64,000 bases of DNA, taken from positions 7,439,001 through 7,503,000 of the forward strand of contig NZ_CP061379.1 of assembly GCF_015624505.1 (NCBI RefSeq), in the 5' to 3' direction. Positions 7,753 through 17,777 of this stretch are shown here, piece by piece. The first letter of the stretch is position 1; each line of letters starts with the position of its first letter. Below the pieces are notes generated by a model, which was given only the letters and a program-made list of their open reading frames with translations, searched no databases and had not been told where the DNA came from. A program made the position numbers and the translations under genes. This DNA is from Bradyrhizobium commune. GTDB lineage: Bacteria; Pseudomonadota; Alphaproteobacteria; Rhizobiales; Xanthobacteraceae.

Positions 7753-8793
7753 ATGATCTTCCGCCAGCTCTTCGACAGCGTTTCGGGCACCTACAGCTAC
7801 GTCCTGGCCAGCCGCCCCGGCGGCGAGGCGCTGATCCTCGATCCCGTGCTGGAGAAGGTCGACCGCTACTGCCAATTGCTGCGCGAGCTCGACCTCAAGC
7901 TGGTCAAGGCGGTCGACACCCATCTGCATGCCGACCACGTCACCGGCCTCGGCGAACTGCGCGACCGCACCCATTGCATGACCGTGATGGGCGACCAGAC
8001 CAAGGCCGACGTGGTGGCGATGCGGGTTGCCGATGGCGACAAGGTGACGATCGAAGGCCTGTCGCTCGACGTCATGTACACGCCCGGCCACACCGACGAT
8101 TCCTATTCCTACCTGATGGGCGACCGCGTCTTCACCGGCGATACGCTGCTGATCCGCGGCACCGGCCGCACCGATTTCCAGAACGGCTCGTCGCGCGCAC
8201 AATACGAGTCGATCTTCAATCGCCTGCTCAAGCTGCCGGACGAGACGATGGTATTCCCGGCGCATGACTACAAGGGCGACACCGTCTCCACCATCGGCGA
8301 GGAGAAGCGCTACAATCCACGGCTCCAGGTGCGCTCGGTCGACGAGTATATCGAGCTGATGTCCAATCTGAAGCTGCCCAATCCGAAGATGATGGACGTG
8401 GCGGTGCCCGCCAATATGCGGGTCGGCCTGCATCAGGAAGAGCTGGAGAAAGAGGGCCGTGCGCTCAGCGCGGTCGAGGCGATCCGCTCGCTCGGCCGAC
8501 CCGATATCCTCTTGGTCGATTTGCGCGAGAGCAACGAGCGGGTGAAGCACGGCATGCTCGAAGGTGCGCTGCACACGCCCTATCCGTCCGTCGAGAAGAG
8601 CCTGAAACCCGGCGGCATGCTGCGCGAGGTCGCGGCCGCCACCGGCCGCCGCATCGTGTTCTTCTGCGCCTTCGGCGAGCGCTCGGCGATGGCGGTGGCC
8701 GCGGCCAAGGACGCCGGCCTCGCCAACGCCGCCCATATCGCCGGCGGCATCGATGCCTGGAGGAAGGCGGGCGGCCCGATCGTGCACGCCTGA
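7753..8793 (+). CDS. persulfide dioxygenase-rhodanese fusion (ETHE1-like, Blh type)
   Basis: The 346-residue protein has two domains. Residues 1-230 are an ETHE1-like metallo-beta-lactamase fold with iron ligands H57, H59 (THLHADH, D61-H62), H113 (TPGHTDD), D130 (FTGDTLL) and a His in PAHDYKG. This domain oxidises glutathione persulfide to sulfite. Residues about 245-346 are a rhodanese domain with active cysteine C305 in CAFGERSA. The fusion would couple sulfane-sulfur transfer and oxidation in the cytoplasm. The start at 7753 places the first strand as MIFRQLF; an in-frame start at 7690 would add 21 unfamiliar residues. Genomic link to sox supports a sulfide/persulfide detoxification role. 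Confidence 0.92.
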   Translation: MIFRQLFDSVSGTYSYVLASRPGGEALILDPVLEKVDRYCQLLRELDLKLVKAVDTHLHADHVTGLGELRDRTHCMTVMGDQTKADVVAMRVADGDKVTIEGLSLDVMYTPGHTDDSYSYLMGDRVFTGDTLLIRGTGRTDFQNGSSRAQYESIFNRLLKLPDETMVFPAHDYKGDTVSTIGEEKRYNPRLQVRSVDEYIELMSNLKLPNPKMMDVAVPANMRVGLHQEELEKEGRALSAVEAIRSLGRPDILLVDLRESNERVKHGMLEGALHTPYPSVEKSLKPGGMLREVAAATGRRIVFFCAFGERSAMAVAAAKDAGLANAAHIAGGIDAWRKAGGPIVHA

Positions 8794-8882
8794 CGCCATC
8801 GTTAGCTGCCCTTGAGATAAGTCAGGCGCCGCACATATTTTCGGTCTAGAAGCGGACGACGCATCACCATCCGGGACCAGCG

Positions 8883-9056
8883 ATGGCCAAGCCCGACAAC
8901 AAGTCCGAGAACAAGACCGGCAAGCCCAGCGAACCGCCGAAAAAGGTGGACGACAAGGCGCAGAAGCCCAGGCGCCTGCGCGACGACGACGACGAGGACG
9001 GCGACATCGCCACACCGAAGCAGGATCGGTATGGCAATGATGACGAGCCGTTGTGA
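8883..9056 (+). CDS. small highly charged hypothetical protein (57 aa)
   Basis: The ATG at 8883 opens a 57-residue frame ending at TGA 9054-9056. The protein is almost entirely K, D, E, P and R, with KPDNKSENKTGKPSEPPKK, then an acidic run RLRDDDDEDGD, and ends GNDDEPL. It has no hydrophobic segment and is predicted to be disordered. Its codon use fits the neighbours and the frame fills the gap between two transcription units. I recognise no family; small proteins of this composition occur in related genomes as hypotheticals. Coding status is probable rather than proven. Confidence 0.6.
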   Translation: MAKPDNKSENKTGKPSEPPKKVDDKAQKPRRLRDDDDEDGDIATPKQDRYGNDDEPL

Positions 9057-9109
9057 GGGGTCGGGCCGACGCGCGCTTTGACGGCGCGCTAGCGCTGCAT
9101 ACTCCGCTG

Positions 9110-9235
9110 TCGTCCCGGCGAAGGCCCGGACCCATAACCACAAGGCGCAGTTTGGCGACGGATCGTTGTTCGGTACTCCGATCGATCACAATCGAGAGGT
9201 CACGCGGGTATGGGTCCCGGCCTTCGCCGGGACGA
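9110..9235. repeat. palindromic intergenic repeat, family A (copy 2)
   Basis: A 126-bp element with the same terminal arms as at 7501 (left TCGTCCCGGCGAAGG, right CCTTCGCCGGGACGA). Its interior differs from copies 1 and 3 and resembles copy 5 at 25284 (both have ACCACA near the left, CAGTTTG/TAGTTTG, and GTCACGCGG/ATCACGCGG before the right arm), so there are at least two interior subtypes. The remainder of 9057-9341 shows no gene. Confidence 0.85.
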
Positions 9236-9341
9236 CTGCCGGAAACAGCCACCCGCACTACCTGCCATGCGCCCGCGTTCATGGACAAATAACCGGCCTC
9301 CCCGATAGTTTGCGCTCGCTTCAGGGAGTGAAACGGAACTG

Positions 9342-10553
9342 ATGGTCGACGTTCTCGCCGCACCGCAACAAGGCAAGGCGGACAGCGCGCTGCGCACGCT
9401 GACCGGGATCTCGATCGCGCATTGGGTCAGCCATTTCCATCTGCTGGTGCTGCCGATGCTGTTCCCGTTCCTGAAGAGCCAGCTCGGCGTCGGCTATGTC
9501 GAGCTTGGATTCGCGCTGACCGTGTCGGCTGTCGTCTCCGGGCTGACGCAGGCGCCAACCGGCTATCTCGTCGACCATTTTGGCGCGCGCAGGATTTTGC
9601 TGGGCGGGTTGACGCTCGGCGGGCTCGCGCTGATCATGCTTGGGCTGCATCTGAGCTACGCCTCGCTGATCGCCTGCGCCGTGCTGCTCGGGCTTGCCAA
9701 CAGCGTCTATCATCCGGCCGACTACGCGATCCTCGCCGAGCACATGGACGAGGCGCGGATGGGTCGCGCCTTCTCGGTCCACACCTTTGCCGGCTATCTC
9801 GGCGGCGCGGTTGCACCGGCGATCGTGGCCGCGCTCGTCACCGTGTCCGGCGGCGTCGGTGCGCTGATCGCGGCGGGCGCGGTCGGCATATTGGTGGCGC
9901 TGCTGCTGGTGGCGATGAGCATTCCCGATGCCGGCGCGCACAAGACGAAGCCGGGTGCGACGAATGCGCCGAAGCAGGCTGTGATCACGCCGGCGCTGAT
10001 CACGCTGACCGCGCTGTTCATGCTGCTCAGCCTGTCGGTCGCCGGCATCAACAATTTCGGCGTGGTCGCGCTGATGAGCGGCTACGGCGCGTCCTATTCG
10101 ATTGCCAATGTCGCGTTGACCGCCTTCCTCGCGTCCAGCGCCGCCGGCGTGCTTGCGGGCGGCTTCCTCGCCGACCACACCGAGCGCCACGGCTACGTGG
10201 CCGCGGCCTGCTTTGCCGCAAATGCAGCGATCGTATTGCTGATCGCGCTGGTCACGCTGCCGGGCTGGGTCTTGACCATGACGATGGCGACCGCGGGCTT
10301 CCTCTCCGGCGTGATCGCGCCGTCGCGCGACATGCTGGTGCGCAATGCGGCACCTCCGGGTGCCGCCGGGCGCGCCTTCGGCATCGTCTCCACCGGCTTC
10401 AATCTCGGCGGCATCGTCAGCCCGCTGCTGTTCGGCTGGATCATGGACCAGAGTGCGCCGCACTGGGTGTTCGGCACCTCCGTGATCTTCATGGTGGCAA
10501 CGGTGGTGCTATCGCCGTTCACTGAGCGGAAGACGCAAGCCAAGCCGCCATAA
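9342..10553 (+). CDS. MFS transporter, fosmidomycin-resistance-like
   Basis: A 403-residue inner-membrane protein with about 12 hydrophobic segments and an MFS loop motif (YLVDHFGARRIL) after TM2. The SIAHWVSHFH opening and NSVYHPADYAIL segment resemble the Fsr branch of MFS drug/proton antiporters. GGGAG upstream is rather far from the ATG (about 15 nt), and AACGGAACT is nearer. It is a single gene between two palindromic repeats and converges with another MFS gene. Substrate is not predictable. Confidence 0.85.
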   Translation: MVDVLAAPQQGKADSALRTLTGISIAHWVSHFHLLVLPMLFPFLKSQLGVGYVELGFALTVSAVVSGLTQAPTGYLVDHFGARRILLGGLTLGGLALIMLGLHLSYASLIACAVLLGLANSVYHPADYAILAEHMDEARMGRAFSVHTFAGYLGGAVAPAIVAALVTVSGGVGALIAAGAVGILVALLLVAMSIPDAGAHKTKPGATNAPKQAVITPALITLTALFMLLSLSVAGINNFGVVALMSGYGASYSIANVALTAFLASSAAGVLAGGFLADHTERHGYVAAACFAANAAIVLLIALVTLPGWVLTMTMATAGFLSGVIAPSRDMLVRNAAPPGAAGRAFGIVSTGFNLGGIVSPLLFGWIMDQSAPHWVFGTSVIFMVATVVLSPFTERKTQAKPP

Positions 10554-10562
10554 ATTCTACCG

Positions 10563-10682
10563 TCGTCCCGGCGAAGGCCGGGACCCATAACCCACGAAAT
10601 GGAGTTGGAGCGCAGCGCTCCCACTCCGAGTCTTCGCCAAACCACTTCCTGGGGGTATGGGTCCCGGCCTTCGCCGGGACGA
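10563..10682. repeat. palindromic intergenic repeat, family A (copy 3)
   Basis: A 120-bp element between two convergent MFS genes with the same arms as at 7501. The interior CTTCGCCAAACCACTTCC and GGGGGTATGGG matches copy 1, defining interior subtype 1. Its position between two 3' ends fits a bidirectional termination or transcript-end stabilising role. Confidence 0.85.
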
Positions 10683-10716
10683 CGATTGTTGGTTTGGTTG
10701 GTAGTGATTGCCCACC

Positions 10717-12054
10717 TTACGTCGGCGACACCGCGCCCTTCAGCTCGCGCGCCTGCGGGGCAGCGACGCGGGTCAGCCTGGCCTTCTCCGTGTTGGGCCA
10801 GAGCAGCAGCAGGCCGAGCAGGCCGGAGCCGACCATGATCACGGCGTTGATGGTGAAGCCGGTCATGTAGCCGTCGAGCATCGAGCCGGCGCGCTGGATC
10901 ACGGTCCCCATCACGTTCGGCGCGATGGTGCCAGAGAGCGTGTAAAGCGCGCCATAGATCGCGATGACGGCGCCGCGCTGCGAGGCCGGCGTGAATTCGC
11001 CGAGCATCGGCGGGCAGACGACGTAGATCGCGCCGCACAGGCCGGAGCCGACCACGAGCAGCGCGATCTGGAGACCCGTGCCCTGGACGTGCGGCAAGCA
11101 CGCCAGGATCAGGCCGCCGATGATCAGCGGCACCGAGCCGAGCACGCCGCGGGCGATGCGGGTGGTGTAGCCGCGCGCCATCATCACCTGCGAGATCCAG
11201 CCGGTGAGGATGACGATGGTGGCGCCGAACACCCAGGGCAGGATCGAGATGAAACCAGCCTGGCTCTGCGAGAAGCCGAGCCCCTTGACGATGAACGGCG
11301 TGAACCAGGTCAGGCCCAGCGACAGCGCCCAATAGGCGCCGAAGGTGGCGATCACGCAGCCGACGAAGGTGCGTGACGTGAGGAGCTGAATGTAAGGAAT
11401 TTTCGGCTCGGTGACAGCGAGGACCTGGGTATCCTCGAGCGGGCCTTCCTTGCCGAGCGCGAGCCAGGCACAGACCCAGATCAGGCCGACAACGCCGAGC
11501 GCGCCGAAAGCGTAGTGCCAGGAGTGATTGACGATGACCCAGTTCAGCGCCGGCACCGCCAGGATCACGCCGAAGGCCGAGCCTTGCGACAGGATCGCGG
11601 TTGGCAGCGTGCGCTTCTCGTCGGGGAACCATTTGTAGATCGCATGCGCCGCGACCGAAAAGGCCGGACCTTCGCCCGCGCCCAGCACGATGCGGCAGAT
11701 CAAGAGCGTGGTGAACGAGACGCTGCCGACCATCGGAAACTGCGCCAGCGCCCAGATCACCGCCAGCGTCAGCAGCACCCAGCGCGTCGGCACCTTGTTG
11801 ACGATGAAGCCGACCACGATCGCCGAGATCGAGAACAGGAAGAAGAACGAGGAGCCGAGCAGGCCGAATTGCTCGGCCTCGAGCTTCATATCGGTCATGA
11901 TCGGCACGCCGGCGAGACCGACGACGATTTTGTCGGCGAAGTTCACCACCATGAAGAGAAACAGAAGAAAAGTGACCGTCCAGGCGCCCTTCGGCGTTTC
12001 TTTGGACACCCCTGCCGTCTTAGCCGCCGCGGACGGCGTTCCCTGAGCGCTCAT
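10717..12054 (-). CDS. MFS transporter, anion:cation symporter (ACS)-like family
   Basis: The 445-residue protein has 12 predicted membrane helices after a hydrophilic N-terminus of about 25 residues. VNFADKIVVGLAG in TM1, the loop VNKVPTRWVLL after TM2, and LGAGEGPAFSVAAHAIYKWF in TM4 are typical of the ACS branch (organic anions such as tartrate, phthalate or hexuronates). It is monocistronic on the minus strand and divergent from the ABC cluster at 12201. No enzyme neighbour points to the substrate. Confidence 0.88.
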   Translation of the reverse strand: MSAQGTPSAAAKTAGVSKETPKGAWTVTFLLFLFMVVNFADKIVVGLAGVPIMTDMKLEAEQFGLLGSSFFFLFSISAIVVGFIVNKVPTRWVLLTLAVIWALAQFPMVGSVSFTTLLICRIVLGAGEGPAFSVAAHAIYKWFPDEKRTLPTAILSQGSAFGVILAVPALNWVIVNHSWHYAFGALGVVGLIWVCAWLALGKEGPLEDTQVLAVTEPKIPYIQLLTSRTFVGCVIATFGAYWALSLGLTWFTPFIVKGLGFSQSQAGFISILPWVFGATIVILTGWISQVMMARGYTTRIARGVLGSVPLIIGGLILACLPHVQGTGLQIALLVVGSGLCGAIYVVCPPMLGEFTPASQRGAVIAIYGALYTLSGTIAPNVMGTVIQRAGSMLDGYMTGFTINAVIMVGSGLLGLLLLWPNTEKARLTRVAAPQARELKGAVSPT

Positions 12055-12200
12055 CGTTCTCCCCGTACGTGTTTTTTGGCACTTTTATGATTTGGCCGTT
12101 GCCGGAGCTAACAACGGCTTGAACGGCAACGCAACCCCGGCATTTCCGCATCAACTGTGCTACGCAGCAATTCCGTTAATTCCGTCCGGCGCCATTCATC

Positions 12201-12850
<650 letters not shown>

Positions 12851-12854
<4 letters not shown>

Positions 12855-15313
12855 GACGCGCGCTGTGGGTCCTCGCGGTGCTGCTCAGCCATTGGCGCCG
12901 GCACAAATTGCAGTTCGCAACGCTGCTGATCGGGCTGATCGCGGCGACCGCATTGTGGAGCGGTGTTCAGGCCATCAACCAGCAGGCCCGCAATGCCTAT
13001 GACCGCGCCGCGGCAACCTTCGGCGGCGTCCGCACGGCGATGCTGGTCGCGCCCAATGCGGCGACGTTTCCACAAGAGTTGTTCGTCAAGCTCCGCCGCG
13101 CGGGCTGGCCGGTGTCGCCGGTGCTGGAGGGCCGGGTCCAGATCAACGGGCGCTCGATGCGTCTGCTCGGCATCGAGCCGGTGACCTTGCCGACCGATGT
13201 CGGCAACGCGCCACGTCTTGGCGCTGCGGATTTGAGCAGCTTCGTTGCCGCTCCCGGCCAGACGTTGGTGGCGCAGGAGACGCTGACGGACTTGCAGGAA
13301 CCGGAGGGTGCGGCACCCGCAATCAGCAGCGGCGCAAAGCTGCCGCCGCTGCATGTACTGCAGCAGCTCGTGCCTGACGTGCTGGTCGTCGACATCGGCG
13401 TAGCGCAGCGGCTTCTCAACAAGCCGGACCAGCTGTCACGGCTCCTGATCGGCAAGGCGAAGGGCAAGCCCGCGTCACTCGCAAGTGTTGTCGGCGACAC
13501 GTTGCAGTGGGTCGAGCCGACTGCGGAGACCGAGCTGGAGCGACTGACCGACAGCTTTCATCTCAATCTTACGGCCTTTGGCCTGCTCTCGTTCTTCGTC
13601 GGCCTGTTCATCGTGAACTCAGCCGTCGGCCTCGCCTTCGAGCAGCGGCTGCCGATGCTGCGCACCTTGCGGGCCTGCGGCGCCTCGGCGCGGCTGGTCA
13701 ACAGTGTGCTGGTGGTCGAGCTGGTGGCACTGGCGCTGGTCGCCGGATTGATCGGGCTCGTCTGCGGCTACTTCATCGCCGGTGCGCTGTTGCCCGATGT
13801 CGCAGCGTCGCTGCGCGGGCTCTACGGCGCGCCGATCCCGGGACAGCTTTCGCTGAGGCCGGAATGGTGGCTCGCCGGCATCGGCATCAGCGTAGCCGGC
13901 GCGATGGTGGCGGCGGCGACCAGCCTGATCAAGGCTGTCAGGATGCCGGTGCTGGCGACCGCGCAGCCGCACGCCTGGCAGCAGCGGCAACAACGCTGGC
14001 TGATCCTGCAAAGTCTTGCGGCCTGCACCGTGTTCGCGGTGGCGTGGCTGCTGCTCCACTACGGGCAAACGCTGATCGCGGGCTTTGGCCTTTTGGCAGC
14101 GCTGATGCTGGGCGCGGCGCTGATCCTGCCGGCCTTCCTCGAAATCCTTCTGCTCGCCGGCCAGCGCTTTGCGCGCGGGCCGCTTTCGCTGTGGTTCTGG
14201 GCGGACAGCCGGCAGCAACTCTCCGGGCTGTCGCTGGCGCTGATGGCGCTGCTGCTCGCGCTCGCCGTCAATGTCGGGGTTTCCACCATGGTGGAAACCT
14301 TCAGCCGCACTTTTGTCGGCTGGCTCGACGGTCGGCTTGCCGTCGACGTCTACATCAGCGCCGCCGACAATGCGCAAGCGACAGCGATCCGGAGCTGGCT
14401 GAAGCAGCGCAGCGAGGTCGAGGCGATCCTGTCGGGCGGACGCGCGGAGACGCAAGTGGAGGGCCAGCCGGTCGAGCTGTTCGGCCTGCCCGATCATCCG
14501 CTTTATCGCGAACGCTGGCCGCTCCTGGAGACCGCGCCGCGGGCCTGGACCCAACTCGTGCCGGGCAATGCCGCCTTCATGAGCGAGCAATTGAGCCGGC
14601 GGCTGAACGTTCGCGTCGGCGACGTCATCGAGGTGCCGGCGCCGGGCGGGACCTGGGAGCTCGACATTGTCGGCATCTATGCCGATTACGGCAATCCCAA
14701 GGGGCAGTTGGCGGTGAATGTCGCGGCGCTGATCCGGCAGTTTCCGCAAACGCCGCAGACCCGGATCGGGCTCATCGTCGCGCGGGACAAGATCCCGGGC
14801 CTGATCGCGGGCTTGCGAAAGCAGTTTGCGCTCGACGATCGCAGCGTCGCCGACCAGGCGACCGTGAAAGCGGAATCGATCCGCATCTTCAATCGCACCT
14901 TTGCGGTGACTTCGGCGCTGAACGCCTTCACGCTCGGCGTCGCCGGCATCGCGTTGCTGACGAGCCTCTTGACGCTGGCGAATTCCCGCCTGCCGCAACT
15001 CGCGCCGCTCTGGGCGATCGGCATCTCAAGGTCGCGCCTTGCGGCGATCGAATTGACCAAGACGCTGTCGGTCGCGCTGTTCACGTCGCTGCTGGCCGTG
15101 CCGCTCGGACTGATCGTGGCGTGGTGCCTGATCGCAATCGTCAACGTGAAGGCGTTCGGCTGGCGGCTGCCGTTCCATGTGTTTCCGCTGCAACTGATCG
15201 AGCTCGTCACGGTCGCACTGTTCGCTTCGCTGCTGGCCGCATTGCTTCCGGTCTTACGGCTGGCGCGGATGCAGGCCGCACACCTCGTCAAGGTGTTTGC
15301 CAATGAGCGCTGA
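12851..15313 (+). CDS. ABC transporter permease, double FtsX-domain type (AttF/AttG-like)
   Basis: An 820-residue membrane protein with an N-terminal TM helix (residues about 20-45), an extracytoplasmic domain, a first FtsX-like TM cluster (about 235-445), a second large extracytoplasmic domain (about 480-670), and a C-terminal FtsX cluster (about 680-815). This long two-module layout is that of lipoprotein-type permeases in which two half-permeases are fused, so no second permease gene is needed. It overlaps the ATPase gene by 4 bp and the lipocalin-like gene by 11 bp. The transported substrate is unknown. Confidence 0.88.
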
Positions 15314-16385
15314 TGGCATTTCGCGACGCGCTTTTGCCGGCGGTCTCGCCGCGCTCGCTCTCGCGCGCGGCGCGGGCGCGCAAGGCTATGCCGGGCTCGG
15401 CGAGAAGGCGGACGGCTTTGCGCAGGTCGTGCCGGGAAAAGTGTTCTCCTTTCCCGCCGATCACGGACCGCATCCGGAGTTTCGCATCGAGTGGTGGTAT
15501 CTGACGGCAAATCTCGTCGACAGCAACGGCGCTCCTTGCGGGCTGCAATGGACGCTGTTCCGGCAGGCGGCGCAACCGGGGCCGCAAGGCGAAGGCTGGG
15601 CCAATCAGCAGATCTGGATGGCGCACGCTGCGGTGACCCGCGCCGACACCCACCGTTTCAGCGAGCTGTTTTCGCGCGGCGGCATCGGACAGGCCGGGGT
15701 CGCGGCAACGCCGTTTGCGGCCTGGATCGACGATTGGGAGATGAAGGGGACTGATCGCACTGACGATCGAAGCCTGGCGCCGGTGACGCTGAAGGCGTCC
15801 GGCACCGATTTTAGCTACGCGCTCGCGCTGGAGGCCGATCATCCGGTCGTGTTGCAGGGCGATGGCGGCTTCAGCCGCAAGTCCGAGCGCGGCCAGGCGT
15901 CGTATTATTACAGCCAGCCGTTTTTTCGCGCGCGCGGCAGCATCGCCATCGACGACAAGCCGGTCGACGTTTCAGGCCAGGCCTGGATGGATCGCGAATG
16001 GAGCAGCCAGCCGCTCGACGCCGACCAGACCGGCTGGGACTGGCTGTCGCTGCATCTTTCCTCCGGCGACAAGCTGATGCTGTATCGGCTGCGACAGAAG
16101 GACGGCCGCGACTATCCGTTCGGCAACTGGATCAGGGCCGACGGGAGCACGCGGATGATTGCGGGCAGCGATATTCAGATGTCACCGAAGGCGACGGTCG
16201 AGGTCGCCGGACGCAAGCTGCCGGTGGAGTGGCAGATCGCGATCCCGTCGCGATCGTTCTCGATCGCCTGCAAACCGCTCAATCCCAGGGCGTGGATGGG
16301 GACCGGCTTCTCCTATTGGGAAGGACCGATCAGCTTTGCCGGCACGCATGATGGCGTCGGCTATCTCGAGTTGACTGGGTATTGA
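15303..16385 (+). CDS. exported AttH/CrtC-like lipocalin-fold protein
   Basis: A 360-residue protein beginning inside the permease gene (ATG 15303). A Tat-like leader (ISRRAFAGGLAALALARGAGA) is followed by a CrtC/AttH domain: EFRIEWWYLTANL near residue 60, QIWMAHAAVTR, then the second lipocalin-like half with SGQAWMDREWSSQPL and GWDWLSLHLSSG. CrtC hydrates carotenoids, but no carotenoid genes are near. AttH proteins encoded next to MacB-like ABC genes have two lipocalin domains and unknown function. I favour a periplasmic lipid-binding partner of the ABC unit. Confidence 0.85.
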   Translation: MSADGISRRAFAGGLAALALARGAGAQGYAGLGEKADGFAQVVPGKVFSFPADHGPHPEFRIEWWYLTANLVDSNGAPCGLQWTLFRQAAQPGPQGEGWANQQIWMAHAAVTRADTHRFSELFSRGGIGQAGVAATPFAAWIDDWEMKGTDRTDDRSLAPVTLKASGTDFSYALALEADHPVVLQGDGGFSRKSERGQASYYYSQPFFRARGSIAIDDKPVDVSGQAWMDREWSSQPLDADQTGWDWLSLHLSSGDKLMLYRLRQKDGRDYPFGNWIRADGSTRMIAGSDIQMSPKATVEVAGRKLPVEWQIAIPSRSFSIACKPLNPRAWMGTGFSYWEGPISFAGTHDGVGYLELTGY

Positions 16386-16406
16386 GCCGCAGCTCTTCGA
16401 CGAACT

Positions 16407-16440
16407 CAGTGTCGTCCCGGCAAAGGCCGGGACGACACTG
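16407..16440. terminator. perfect 15-bp hairpin between convergent genes (family A minimal form)
   Basis: CAGTGTCGTCCCGGC, loop AAAG, then the exact reverse complement GCCGGGACGACACTG. It is a solo arm of repeat family A with flanks extended into a perfect stem. There is no T-run, but it is positioned 21 bp after the attH-like gene and 27 bp after the minus-strand binding-protein gene, so it may protect or terminate both transcripts. Confidence 0.6.
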
Positions 16441-16467
16441 TAAGCTGTAGCGTCAATGTTGATCTAA

Positions 16468-17658
16468 CTACTTCGTCAGCGGGCAGCCGCTCTCCTTCGC
16501 GGTGAAGAACGCCTTGTCGCCGGGGACGGTGGCGAGCTCCTTGTAATAGTCCCACGGCTTCTTCGATTCCGAGGGCTTCTTGACTTCGAACAGATACATG
16601 TCGTGGACCATGCGGCCGTTCGCGAGCACCTTGCCCTTGGCGAAGGCGTCGTCGACCGGCAGCTCCTTCAGCTTCTTGGCCACCGCATCGGAGTCCTTGG
16701 TGCCAGCGGCCTTCACCGCCTTCAGATAGCTCAGCGTCGCCGAATAGGTGCCGGCGTGGATCATGCTCGGCATCCTCCCGGTGCGCTTGAAGAAGCGCTC
16801 GGAGAACGCGCGCGTGGTGTCGTCGTGATCCCAATAGAAGCCTTCGGTCAGCACCAGGCCTTGCGCGGCCTGCAAGCCGAGGCCGTGAACTTCGGCAAGC
16901 GTCATCAGCAGGCCGGCGAGCTTCTGGCCGCCCTGAACGATACCGAACTCAGCCGCCTGCTTGATCGAATTGGTGGTGTCCTGGCCGGCATTGGCAAGGC
17001 CGACGATCTTCGCTTTCGAGCTCTGCGCCTGGAGCAGGAAGGAGGAGAAGTCCGACGAGTTGAGCGGCACGCGGACCGAGCCCAGCACCTTACCGCCATT
17101 GGCGGTGACGATCTCGCTGGTGTCCTTTTCCAGCGCGTAGCCGAAGGCATAGTCGGCAGTGAGGAAGAACCAGGTGTCGCCGCCAGCCTTGGTCAGCGCG
17201 CCACCGGTGCCGACCGCGAGCGCATGGGTGTCGAACGCCCAATGGAAGCCGTAGGGCGAGCACGCCGCACCGGTGATGCTCGACGTGGCCGCGCCGACCA
17301 CGATGTCGATCTTCTTCTTTTCCTTCGACAGGTCCTGCACGGCCAGCGCCACCGACGACGTCGTCAGCTCCGTGATCATGTCGACACTATCGGCGTCATA
17401 CCAGCGCCGTGCGATGGAGGTGGCCAAATCAGGCTTGTTCTGATGATCGGCAGTGACCATCTCGATCTTCTGGCCAAGCACCTCGCCGCCAAAATCCTCA
17501 ATCGCCATCTTGGCCGCTTCGACCGAATATTTGCCGCCGTAGTCGGCGTAGACGCCGGACTGGTCGTTGAGGACGCCGATCTTGACGCCTTGCGCGGAGG
17601 CCGGCGCGGCCAGCAACAGGGCTGACGTTGCGACAGCGGCCAAAAGTGCTGATTTCAT
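16468..17658 (-). CDS. periplasmic ABC substrate-binding protein, LivK/amide-binding type
   Basis: A 396-residue type I periplasmic binding protein with a clear signal peptide (LLAAVATSALLLAAPASAQ). The mature protein begins VKIGVLNDQSGVYADYGG, and the fold continues with ITELTTSSVALAVQ and TWFFLTADYAFGYALEKD. This subgroup binds branched amino acids, amides or aromatic acids. There is no permease or ATPase gene adjacent, so it is an orphan that must use another transporter. A repeat hairpin separates it from the attH-like gene. Confidence 0.88.
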   Translation of the reverse strand: MKSALLAAVATSALLLAAPASAQGVKIGVLNDQSGVYADYGGKYSVEAAKMAIEDFGGEVLGQKIEMVTADHQNKPDLATSIARRWYDADSVDMITELTTSSVALAVQDLSKEKKKIDIVVGAATSSITGAACSPYGFHWAFDTHALAVGTGGALTKAGGDTWFFLTADYAFGYALEKDTSEIVTANGGKVLGSVRVPLNSSDFSSFLLQAQSSKAKIVGLANAGQDTTNSIKQAAEFGIVQGGQKLAGLLMTLAEVHGLGLQAAQGLVLTEGFYWDHDDTTRAFSERFFKRTGRMPSMIHAGTYSATLSYLKAVKAAGTKDSDAVAKKLKELPVDDAFAKGKVLANGRMVHDMYLFEVKKPSESKKPWDYYKELATVPGDKAFFTAKESGCPLTK

Positions 17659-17777
17659 TCGTTGCTCCCAGCAGTGTTCTGTTTTGAAATCGCGCGGATA
17701 CTAGTGAAGAACCCCGGCGCTGCCCATCCATTTCGGCGTAGGTCGTTAGTATGGGCGCGGCCGCACAAAAGGTGTCG

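Noticed and set aside
12097..12131. CGTTGCC...GGCAACG inverted repeat in the divergent gap at 12.1 kb
   Set aside because: Arms are 7 bp with a 21-bp spacer, common by chance at this base composition.
15303..16385. CrtC carotenoid 1,2-hydratase
   Set aside because: Only the lipocalin fold is shared; there are no carotenoid genes, and the gene overlaps an ABC permease as attH does.
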